Assembly (NCBI RefSeq): GCF_000165425.1
Contig: NW_001799588.1
Location: 128,920 to 192,919 of the forward strand
Length of the DNA stretch: 64,000 bases
Reading direction: 5' to 3'
Source of the DNA: Paramecium tetraurelia
Lineage: Eukaryota; Ciliophora; Oligohymenophorea; Peniculida; Parameciidae
Of this stretch, positions 49,827 through 60,517 are shown piece after piece (the stretch's first letter is position 1; every line of letters starts with the position of its first letter). The notes beneath the pieces are model-generated. The model was not told where the DNA came from, made no database searches, and saw nothing but the letters and a program-made list of their open reading frames with translations. The translations under genes were made by a program, and so were the position numbers.

Positions 49827-52800
49827 ATGGATTAAGAATTAATAATCAGCCCAAATGATAAAAAATAATATTCTTTAACAACACTTCCAAACCAATTAGA
49901 ATGTCTAATAATATCAGATCCAAATACAAAAATATCTGGAGCATGTTTAGAAATATGTGTAGGATGGGTAAATAATTAATACAAATTTTAGCTTGATGAT
50001 CCAAAAGAATATTAAGGCATAGCTCATTTTTGTGAGCATATGCTTTTTATGGGATCTGAAAAATATCCAACCTAAAATGATTATACCTCCTTTATCTAAT
50101 TGAATTCAGGATCATACAATGCATCAACTTGGCTTCAAAGTATAAATTTTATATAATAATTAAGGAACAAAGTACCATTTCAGTATTTAGAATGATGCCT
50201 TTGTTGGAGGTTTAGATAGATTTGCATAATTTTTTATATGTCCTCTTTTTGATAGTAGTTGTATCGAAAGAGAAATGAATGCAGTGGAAAGTGAATTCAA
50301 TTTGTCCTTAGCTGATGATCAATCAAGACTATGGGAGTAATTATATTATTAAATGCTCTCTTTAGAATCTTTGTTCAATAAAGTGATCCCGAATCTACCT
50401 TTAATCGTTTTGGCTGCGGTAATCTACTTACTTTAAATAAACCTGACATAAGAGATCAGTTGTTAGCATTTTATGATAAATATTACTGTTCCTCCTTAAT
50501 GAAATTAGTTGTTTACACGGATAAAAGTATCCAGGAAGTTGGATAAATGTATTTAATATATTAGTAATCTAGAGTTCACGATATTTTTTCTTTGGTCCCA
50601 AATAAGGGTCGAAATAAGCCATTACATCTTGATAACCCTTTCAGAGGATAATTTCCTAAAGTTGATGTAGTTGGAATCAAATAAGAAGATTATCTATTCT
50701 TGAACTTTGTCATTCCTAATTATGAGGACAAATATTTAGGACAACCAGAAAGCTATATTACTCATGTCTTAGGACATGAAGGCTAAAACTCATTGGCTTC
50801 TTTTCTTAAAGATGAAGGGCTTGTCACTGAATTAATCGTTGGATCTCAAAGGCTAAATGATAAGGTCTCAGAGATTTATTTAGAAATCGTTTTGACAGAG
50901 GAAGGATTCCAATCATACGAAAAAGTCATAGCCTTTGTGTTCAAATAGATTGAGAAAATCAAGGAAAAAGGAGTCAAAAAGGAAATCTTTGATGAACTTG
51001 CCTAAATTAAGCATCTTGAATTCAAATTTAAGGAAAACACATCCTCTGTTTTAGAATACATTGAAAAACTCAGTGAAAACATGCACAAATACCCTAAAAA
51101 TCATATTATTTATGGAGAATATGCTTATGAAAAGTATGATCCTTAATCTATTAATGAAATACTCAAATATCTTAATCCAAATAATATGATTATTTTCCTC
51201 AGAAGCCCAAACTTGTATTTTAATTCATAAATTATATAGTGCTGATGAAAAAGATAATGAAGATTTCATTACTGAGCCCTTCTGTAAAACTAGGTATAGA
51301 AAATAGTAAATTTCAAATTCGATCTTTTAAATTATTAAAAATTGCAATAATTTAAAGGGAGTCAAAACACAAAAAATAATTGATATTTTCCCTCCAAACC
51401 TATATCTCCCACAAAATTTTGATATAATTAAAGAGACTGATGATAATGAATACCCAGTTAAGATCTTTGAAAATGATTATATCAGATGCTTCTATTTGAA
51501 AGATAATCAATTTCCTATATGCAAAGGTTCTTACGGGATTTAATTGTTTCCAAATTAAGATTTTGTGACAGATGAAAATGAAAGGGTTTTATTTGATCTA
51601 TGGTCAAATATATTCTATTCTTAATTTGAAGAAACTCTATACAATGCAGAATGTGCAGGAATCTCATACAATCTAGATTCAGCCTATAACTGTGTTTCTT
51701 TTAAAGTACATGGATTTAATGATAGCATTTTAAGATTTTACAAAGATTTTATTCAATATTTATTAGATTTTCACAAATAACCAAAAAATTATGTTAAGAA
51801 ACATATATTTCATGTTCAAAAGGATGATTTGGAAGATAGATATGAGAATTATTTTATGAAAAGCCCATATGATTTAAATTCTAGTTATTGGAAATGCATG
51901 GTTTATAAAACAGGAAAGTTTATGAAAGAATAATTGACTGAAGTTGAAATCAAAATGAATGATTTCATCTCTTTCACTGAAAAACTATTCAAAACTGTAA
52001 GAATGCAAATATATATTCATGGCAACATCTCAAAAGACACTGCCTTGAATTTGTGTTAAATTACCCACGATCTATTTTCTGAATTTTCATAACCCAACAA
52101 ATCGATACAACCTTTGTAAATAATGAAGATTCAAAAAAATTAAACTTTTAAATTTGAGAAACTAATTACAGAAAATCCTGATGAACCTAATTCAGGCTTG
52201 AGGATATCATATTAAGGAGACTAATCGCTTGATCCTACTCTTCTTTTATATTTTGATTTGCTCAATTCAATCATTTCTGATCCATTTGAAAATTAACTTA
52301 GAACAAATGAGTAGCTTGGATATGTAGTCTATACAAATAAAAGCAATAGAAGAGGAATACATTTCTTTAATTTTATTATCATATCAGAAACTAAGTCAAC
52401 CAAATATATTGCTAACCGTATTGACACTTTTCTATAAGACTTTTTAGCTAAAGATTTAGCTGAAGTAATTATTACAATTAACTTTAGTTTAATGAAGAGA
52501 AATTTGAAAAGGTCAAACTGAGTTATTATAAAGACTAATCATAGGATTTTTAAAATATGAATGAAAAATTCAAAGATTTTTGGAATGAGATTTTGATTAA
52601 CTAATATGATTTCGATAAAAGTAACATATATTTTAACAATTAGAATAAAAACTAAAAGAGAGAATAGATTCAATAACTCATGAAAAATTCTTAACCTTTG
52701 TTCAAAATCTATTTAAGGACTCAAAGAGACTAGAAATTCATATTGTTAATAAAAGGCATTTAGATTGGGAATTAGAACATGAAGAAAAAATAACTGAATG

Positions 52801-52834
52801 TGAATGGTACAATGATTTATTTTAATTAAATTGA
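49827..52834 (+). CDS. Insulin-degrading-enzyme-like M16 metallopeptidase (952 aa)
   Basis: Six introns (49968-49991, 50140-50164, 50337-50365, 51215-51239, 52465-52487, 52621-52643) give a protein of family length. The inverted zinc motif HFCEH is present in GIAHFCEHMLFMGSEKYP, with the distal Glu in EREMNAVESEFN. The second and third M16 repeats follow (FLNFVIPNYEDKYLGQPESY; SGLRISYQGDQSLDPTLLL), and the C-terminal domain has FNEEKFEKVKLSYYKDQ and FWNEILINQYDFDK, matching the insulysin order. Known: degrades short peptides inside a closed chamber. No signal peptide, so probably cytosolic. The first intron is a multiple of three with no TGA inside, so its retention would not trigger nonsense decay. 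Confidence 0.92.
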
Positions 52835-52980
52835 GTTTATGAAAATTTATAATGATATTATCTTGGATTTTTCATTTTAGAATAATTTGAGCATTAATGA
52901 AATATGTTGTTATAAAAATTAACATTAATTTATTTTACTTAAAACGAAATTATTATGAGTTTAGATTATATATATTTATT

Positions 52981-54459
52981 TCATTAATTTGATCTATTAT
53001 AAAGGGGGTGGTTAGTTTTAAATATTATATTTAAGTTCGAAATCTGATGCTGTTAAACATAATTAGGCAATAGCTTTATTAAGTGGTTTGTTTGAGGATA
53101 CATCCATAGTTTTATTGGATATTGAATTTCTTAAATTTATATTAGCTCTTCATTATTTCTTTTTCTTAAATTTTCAAACTAATATATTTCATTAATTTTA
53201 TGTTCGAGTTAATCAATCCAATTAGAACTTTTAATTTTTCTATTTTTCAGAAAGATTTTACTTAATTTATTAAAATGCTATTTCTAATCGACTAAAGATT
53301 TTAGACGCTTTAATGGTCGAGATATAAAAATTTATGCTATGTAATTCATTACTACTAATGATGATAGTGATCCTAGACAAAAATATAATTGATAAAGTAT
53401 CTATTAAGATACTCTAGTTTGCATTTAACTAATAAGCTAATCCAATTTTTATTAATAAACATTTTCTTCAATTTATAAAATAAGTATTTATGATTTTATT
53501 TATTGTGTTCTTATGAGTTAATGGAATGTTTCATTTGTTTAAAGGCAAAGTGTTTGCTTTAGTTCTGGTAAACACTAAGTTTGGAAGTCATTTAAAATTG
53601 TATATTTTAAAATATCCTGAAAGTTAGTTTCATTTAAACCTGTTAAACTTTGATTTTAGATAAATTTAAAGTCTAAGGAAAAATTCTTATAATAAGAGCT
53701 AATTAGGAGTCTTCCAGCCATGTCAATTAATGATATTTTGATTCCATCTATTTAAAAGTTAAAGACAGAAAAAGTGCTCATATTGTAATCGTGCCCAATA
53801 ACCCCTTTTTAAATAAGGTCTTAATCCTTCATGGTTGCAGTTTCAGTGAACATAACTCCACTGAACATTGAAATATATGGATCGCTTAATACATACAAAC
53901 TTGTATTTTATTTAAGCTAATGATTCTCATACCAAGGTCTAGAATGAGGAAAATAATTTTTTAAAATAAATGTTGGATAAATTGAAAAATATTAATCGTC
54001 TTGACTAGAAACAAAATATAGTTTCTCAACAGGTATTTAATGTTTCAAAGAGTCCAACACATTTGTCAGTGTAAAATAATCGCTAATATTAGTTAAACTC
54101 GATTAGTTAGGTACTAAATAGCAAAATTAATTGGTTTCTTTTTTAAAATATTCACAAATTCCGCTGTTTTCTTATGTTTAGATGTTATACTATTTCATTA
54201 ACAAAAAAATTTCTTAAATTGATCTTATTGATTATTGGCTTTAATAGTTTACTTGTTCTATGCTTCTAGCATAAATTCTCAAAGCCTCTGTTGTAAGAAT
54301 TTCAATATTAGATAAAAGCATTTTTCTTTAATTTTCTTCTTGTTATTTGAGTAATAAATTTTGAACAAATAATAAATACCCAGTTACTAAAGTAGCCACA
54401 AGTAAGTTTGCAATTATTTGTAAAATTAATATTTGTGATCTAATTTTCCATTGCCTCAT
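52981..54459 (-). CDS. CACHE-type membrane receptor with HAMP-like segment but no output domain (492 aa)
   Basis: An intronless frame of 493 codons. A first membrane helix (QILILQIIANLLVATLVTGY) is followed by about 300 extracellular residues with double-CACHE features: FSIYPTFILKNYFPHSRPWY, SDPYISMFSGVMFTETATM, and IDGIKISLIDMAGRLLIS. A second helix (YFCLGSLSSLVVMNYIAQIF) leads to RPLKRLKSLVDQK, which looks like the start of a HAMP linker, and a helical stretch. Then the protein simply ends. In related eukaryotic and bacterial proteins a cyclase or kinase domain would follow. The final 40 codons are doubtful: another frame from about 53115 (TMDVSSNKPLNKAIAQLCL) looks more protein-like, so a frame break may exist. 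Paired with the hybrid kinase at 55460 in divergent orientation. Confidence 0.75.
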
Positions 54460-55459
54460 TAGTCAAATTTAATAATAAAATTAATGAAATTATGGATATA
54501 TTATACAGGATACAAAGGAATTAGTAAATATTTCTTTGAAAACTGGAGTATTAATGATTAATTTAGTTGTTTTAATAAACATAATACTTAAACGTATAAA
54601 TGTTTCTTTACAAAAAACTAATTTAGAAGTAAATCAAAAATTACAAATATATACTTAAATATAAATACACTGACAAGTATGTAATTTTTAAACATTAATC
54701 CAAGGATAGAAGGTAAAATTATGGTCGAGCAGGGATTCTTTTTTTTAGCATTTTTTCCTTAAAAGAAGATTTGTGGAAAATTTCAAAAATAATGTTTTCC
54801 TAAAATCAAAATATAATTTGCAAAATTAATTCGAATTTCATTGTCTCTTTTCAATTTAAAAAGATTAGTTCTAATTATAATTTAATTTAATCGCACTTAA
54901 ATACTATTATTTTCAAAATACTATAAAATTAGATCTATGAAGGTTACTTCTAATTTAAATTAGTTTATAGTCTTTAATATGCAAACTTTTGTTAACTTTG
55001 TTTCCAAAAAATCTCATTTACCTATCAATTGGATTCAACTTTCTTATTCAATACAATTAGTATGGAAACCATTGACTTACTAAAAAGTCATAATAGTTTT
55101 TGTATTTAATATAAGTTCGAATTTCCTTATTTTCTTATATCTAGGCCTTTCATATCATTTATATTTGTGTAAAATATTAAACAAGATATATAAATTGAGA
55201 ATATCATTTTTAATCCTGAGATGCATTTTATTAAACATTATAAGCATCATAAAATTAATCAAAAATTAATTCATCTTGGTACATTTTCAAACAAAATGAG
55301 AATTAATGGTAATTTCTCAAAAATTAAAAAATAGATTTCTTGAACCTAATATTAGGATTATTTCAATTTAGATTTTAAACTAATACATTTTATTTTACTA
55401 CCTTACGATTTTCTTAGATATTTTTGCTTAAAATATTAATTATTCTTGAATATTGATTT
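54460..55459. other. 1-kb divergent region between receptor and hybrid kinase
   Basis: Strongly AT-rich. A plus-strand frame at 55062-55343 (94 codons, begins METIDLLKSHNSF) and a hydrophobic frame just upstream of 55460 (for example TTLRFSQIFLLKILIILEY) could be extra 5' exons of the hybrid kinase or remnants. I could not connect them with convincing introns. Confidence 0.4.
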
Positions 55460-58053
55460 ATGTTTTCGAAAAAATAATAGGCTCCTTTTAAGGTTCATTT
55501 ATCAATGATAATATTACAAATATTTCATTTCATAAGATAACTGATATCTTACTATTATCGTAAGGATTAATTTGTCATATTTTTGATGTCGAATTGTTTA
55601 TTCCAAATGGCATCAGAAGTCTTATTAATTAATAAGATGAAATTTGGCTAAAAGAATGTATAATTTGTATTCATATTGATTAATGTTGTTCTCTTTTAGG
55701 TAGAATCAATTAAATATGGCTTTGAAAATGTGGAATGTAATTCATTGTTTATCATTATAATATTTTTACTGAAAGATTGTTAACACTAACATACTAATAC
55801 TGAAAAAAAAATTTAGTAAGCGATGAAAATTGGTTTACTTTTAGTTATTTTTTTCAGTTTCACACACTTTAAATTGGATATTGAAGATAATAGAACTATT
55901 TTTTATTATTTTAGAATTTTTAATTAGAAGTTAAATGTAGCACTTTCTATTTACCTATTATCGGAGGAAAATGAAAAATAAGATTAAGAAAAGAAAATGC
56001 ATTGTTTGTCGATTATAGATGAAAAAGTTATACCAATGTAATAAAAAGTACTGGAATAGAGGGAATGTCGAAAAAAAGGAACAAAAAGATATTCCTTTTA
56101 GGAATTAAGTGAGTTGATTACTGAAAGAAAATTAACTTATTAAAAATACTAATCTACTTTTTCTATTGATGAAAATATATTATTAGAATTTTTATCAGAA
56201 GCAGTAATAATTATTAAGTTTGAGAAAAATGAAGACTCTATCTATAAACCTCGAGTTGATTATTAAAATTCAATAAGTAAAGTTATGTTTTAGAAGAGTA
56301 ATTCAGATTTAATAACATTTTTTGAAAAAATTTCCAGTGAAATTCTAAGCGATGATTCACCTGTTAATCCTAGAAGCTCTCTATTATCATTTTAGAGTCT
56401 TGCATAACAATAGTATAAAAATATGAAAAGATCAAATAAATTTAACCCATAATAATTTATAGTAACAGAGTTAAAACCAAATATAAAATGTGGAGATCAA
56501 TCTCTCTCGCCAAGATTGAGATCTTTAACCATTTAAGTATATCTATAATTAAATTAGTTAAATACTGTTTAGAAATGTATGTACTATGTTTTTAATACAA
56601 AGAGGTAACGGTTTGAAGTGAATGGCAAAGCAGAAGCTTTGATAATTGAAACAAACTTTGAGATTGATGGCTAAAAAAAAACTGTAGAAATAATCATTAC
56701 AATTGGGGGTGAAGACCAAATACTTATGATAGCGAGAGATGTAATGCATAGAAAAAACATAAAAGAACTTCTAGAAATAAATTAATCTAAATCTAAGATT
56801 TTATCATTTGTAAGTCATGAATTTAGATCTCCATTAAATGTTATGATAAATGTTCTCTAAAATATGAAATAGGATAATAGTATTAGTGATTCGGTATTGT
56901 AAAATCTTACAATTGTTTTGGAGAATTCTTTTTACATGCTAAATTTGTCCAATGATTTGCTTGATTTAGCTCAAATTAAAAATGAAACCTTTAGTTTAAA
57001 TTTAAAAACAATGGATATTATACAATTAGGAGAAGAATGCATCAAAATGTTTTAATTATAGGCCAGACAAAAAAACATATTGTTATTTATAAAGACTAAT
57101 ATTAAACCATTATATTTATACACTGATAGGAATAGATTGAAATAGATAATTATAAATCTATTAGCAAATGCGATGAAATTCACATCTAAAGGGAATATAA
57201 TAATTAAGATTTAATAAAAAGGGTTGTTAGTGGACATTGGAGTTGAAGATACTGGCTTAGGAATCTCATAATAAGATCAATCTAAACTATTTAAAGCTTT
57301 TGGCAAACTCAAAGATAGGGAACATTAGAAATTAAATGAATAAGGAGTTGGCCTAGGTCTAGTAATTAGTCATAAAATAGCATAATAATTATCATTTGAT
57401 GGATAAGGATTATAAGTAATTTCTAAAGATGCAACTTAAGAAGACCATGGATCATACTTTTATTTGACACTAAAAATTAAGTATTTTCACACAAAAACCA
57501 ATTTATATTAACTTTAGCAAGTCTAAATTAACGATAAAGAGTCTCTAATATAAGACACATAAATAGAGTTTTAATAAATTAGACTAACAATTAATAAAGA
57601 TGCTCATTCTTTTGCTGATGCTGAAAAATTTTCTGTTAAAAGCACTTGTAAACATATCCTAATAGTTGATGATAACATATTCAACTAAGACGTTTTAGAA
57701 ATGCTTATAAAATAATTGTAAATTCTATTTGCTTTTATGATAGTACAAATACTCAAATTGATAAAAGTAATAGCGGATTAGAAGCAATTGAGTCTGTGAA
57801 ATCTAAGAAATGCAATGAAAGCTGTATAGGGTATTAAGCCATATTTATGGATATGGAGATGCCAGGTTTAAATGGAATGTAAGCATCTGCCCAAATTTTA
57901 AAAATTGATCCAAAAATTAAAATATTCATAGTTTCTGGATATGATAAATCTCAATTTGATGGGGAAGTCAATACTATTAGGATTAAAGATTATATTGTAA
58001 AACCAATCCATAAAGATGTCATTTAAAAGATAATATTAGAAAATTATCTATGA
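55460..58053 (+). CDS. Membrane hybrid histidine kinase with receiver domain (855 aa)
   Basis: One 26-nt intron (57718-57743). The start at 55460 follows an in-frame TGA two codons earlier. About five or six hydrophobic helices cover residues 10-160 (for example LFIIIIFLLKDC, GLLLVIFFSFTHF). A middle region (160-440) may hold a degenerate PAS-like fold. The kinase core has the H-box FVSHEFRSPLN with phospho-His near residue 453, N-box LLANAMKFTSKGN, G1 VEDTGLGIS, F-box FKAFGK and G2 GVGLGLVISHKIA. The receiver has the acidic pair in ILIVDDNIFNQD, phospho-Asp near residue 789 in AIFMDMEMPG, and the Lys in YIVKPIHKD. All catalytic residues are present. Lacks an obvious extracellular domain; see the divergent receptor. 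Confidence 0.92.
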
Positions 58054-58085
58054 ATTTTACAAGCAAGTGAAAATGAAAAGTATTA

Positions 58086-58993
58086 TCAAACTTTATTTTT
58101 TAAATTCCTAGCCAACATCTCTTATTCTTTATATTTATTTATTCTTCTCCTCAACTCATCCTACTTTTGATCGGTTACCTTTTCTTTGAATAATTCCGGT
58201 TACACTATTATTATTTAATTATTATACATTACATAATTTTGTTATCATTTTATCCTCTTTCACAAAATCAGATGAAGTTTTTAATTAAAGTGGAAATCTG
58301 CCTTTAGTATTGATTAATTATTTTGTCGGGGATGGTAACTAATTTGCATAACTATAATACTTTAAACATTTCGAGTTATTGTTCTTCCTCTTTCAATATT
58401 TATTCAAATTCTTTTATAGATCTGCAGTTCAAATTTGATTTTGGAGGTTTGTTGAAGCTTTTGTAATCGTATGATTTTGAATCAAATAAGTTACTCATGT
58501 CTTTATAATGCTACTCATTGTTTAAATCTAGATTCTAAGCATTCTACATAGATTGAAATTGCTCTGGCTCAAGAAGACTTTGGTAATTTGAGATGCCAGT
58601 TGTAATTTTCATTTAAGGTTAGTTCTTTGAAAATGAAACAGGAAATACAAATTATTTATCTCTCTATGTTTATGACATAAATGATTTATTTGTCGTTGTA
58701 AAATGTTCTAAATTAGGAAGTTGTTTAGGTCTTGGACATTGAGAATACCATAAAAATTTATTTCCCTTTGGAGTGTAGTAAGTGAATCTAGATTGCAATG
58801 ATTTTGCTTTAGCCGGTAAATATGAAGGTTTAAGAGCCAACTTTAATCGTTATTTAAACCCAACACGTCCTGTCAAAGAAGGATCGAATTCTTTAATATA
58901 ATCTCCTGTCTTGTAAACTCTTTACTTTTCCCCAGTCTTATTGTTTATTAGGTAATAATTATTTGTTTCTTAATCATTCCAAAATGAGATCAT
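58086..58993 (-). CDS. Unknown protein (285 aa), probably the 3' part of a gene split by a TGA
   Basis: Two introns (one of 22 nt beginning at about 58359, and one of 28 nt beginning at about 58241) close the frame to TGA 58086. It begins MISFWNDQETNNYYLINNKT and contains a compact block with GRVGFKQRLKLALKPSYLP, FTYYTPKGNKFLWYSQCPRP and a charged C-terminal helix ELRRRINKYKEQEMLARN. Not recognised. The ATG is in the same frame as the ORF at 59021-59308 and only 27 bases beyond its TGA, and the codons between also read like protein, so the two may be one gene. The intergenic gap to the hybrid kinase is 32 bp. Confidence 0.55.
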
Positions 58994-59020
58994 TTTTCTC
59001 TATTAAAAATTATATTATAA

Positions 59021-59308
59021 TCATTTAGTTAAAGCAATTTATTGGTTATCTTTTTAGTAACCACTTTATTCCTCTTAATCCAAAGTAAATTAGCTTAATG
59101 AACTGAGTTTTTCCAAAATTTCATTATAATTCTGTACCTAAGTGGTACCAGCCTTTGGACCATACAGAGGAATTCGAGTAACAATAGATGACTTCTGTTT
59201 ATCTCGACTTATAAATTAACAATTAGGACTACTATAATCCTAAAGATAATGATTAAAGGAATCTTTATTGGGACTTTCTTCAATTTAGGAAGTGTTGAAT
59301 TCACACAT
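59021..59308 (-). CDS. Unknown protein (95 aa), probably the 5' part of the same split gene
   Basis: Frame from ATG 59308 to TGA 59021. It starts MCEFNTSQIEESPNKDSFNH and contains SRDKQKSSIVTRIPLYGPKA and a helical end EILEKLSSLSQFTLDQEE. The sequence after the stop, read to the next ATG, looks like an intron (A/T-rich, ends TTTTTAATAG) whose 5' end reads CTAAATG where GTAAATG would be expected. A mutated 5' splice site, or a true short protein, are both possible. Confidence 0.45.
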
Positions 59309-60500
59309 TTTCTATTTATTTGCTATTATCCATTATTGTGAAAGAAAGGATGTTATAGGCATTATTAAGAAATAAATCTTAAATTGAAATTAGTGTTTGT
59401 CATTTTTAATCTAAGTTAAATGTGAATATTTTACAGTAGATCTTTAGCATAGAAGTCTAATTATTGATTTTGGTTTCGAAAAATCCACTTAAACTTAACA
59501 TTCATTGTTCATTTTTTAAATATCCTAATGATCACTCCCAATAAATAAACCTTATCCAAACAGTAATGCATGAAATATCACTCCTGCTGAAAAATATCAC
59601 AGGCAGAAGTGTATGGCTTCGTTTTATCAACTAAGTTTACAATTTCAGGAGCTACAAACCCAGGTGTGCCATATTTTGGATATATATAAGGATAAGCATC
59701 AACTTCTACTGAAAATCTAAAATCTGTTATAGCCGAAGAATTTAGATTCCATTTTTCTTTAAATAAAATATTTTCTGGTTTTAAATCTCTATGCAGATTC
59801 GTTTAGAATCTATATAGTGTATGCAAAATCATATTCTCCAAAAGAATACAAAAAAAATATAAAAAATTCTATTATTTTTAATAAAAAATTAATATAACAT
59901 ATCATAAATTTGAATGCTCATCTTTGTATTTTTTCTAATATTTGAGCCTCTTTTTAAAAAAACCCTTATAGATCTACTATGATTTTTCCCCTAATATATT
60001 GATTTATAAGATATTTATTTATTTAATATAATTATCACAATCAATAATTATTTCCATATAAGTTTTATATTTGGACAGAGACTTTTGCCCTTAGTAAATC
60101 TTTTTAGTATCTATTCATTTTCCACTTTATTATGAATTATTCTACACTCACTCGTGTTCTTAAACACAAATAATTTGATAATATGATTTAGTAGATATTT
60201 TTGGTACTCAATGGATTATTATTTACCAATTCTTTGTCCTAAATATTAAATTTGTTCTAATAAACTCTCCATTTTTAATTTACAAATTGCATTATTATCT
60301 AATGATTTTTGAATGTGTCTAATTTGTGAATCTCCAGACTAATCGCTTTGTATAAGAACTAGAAAAAATCCGATCAGGCTTTTTATATTTGAATCCCATT
60401 AGTAAATATCTTTCTGATATCTACTTTATTTGCAATCACACAGTCTAGAATGATATAGAAATACTGAATGGATGAACCAAGAAACAATTTTTTAATAGAC
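59309..60500 (-). pseudogene. Decayed protein kinase (CAMK-like)
   Basis: Kinase motifs survive in order on the minus strand but in several frames: HRDLKPENILFK (catalytic loop, about 59755-59800), ITDFRFSVE where DFG would be, KYGTPGFVAPEIV (activation loop), SAGVIFHALLFGQGLF in a shifted frame, and LISIQDLFLNNAYN for the last helix. The shift inside DIF/SAG lies in a run of five A on the plus strand at about 59589-59593 where six would keep the frame. Upstream, N-lobe-like pieces (for example IIHNKVENEQILKRF) sit in other frames without usable introns. The catalytic loop is still canonical, so decay is probably recent. The 3' end overlaps the start of the gene at 59308. Confidence 0.7.
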
Positions 60501-60517
60501 GACATTGATATAATTCA

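Noticed and set aside
59021-59023. TGA as selenocysteine codon
   Set aside because: Flanking residues are Lys and Leu in a low-complexity region, with no thioredoxin-like or Cys-paired context and no visible SECIS-like hairpin downstream.
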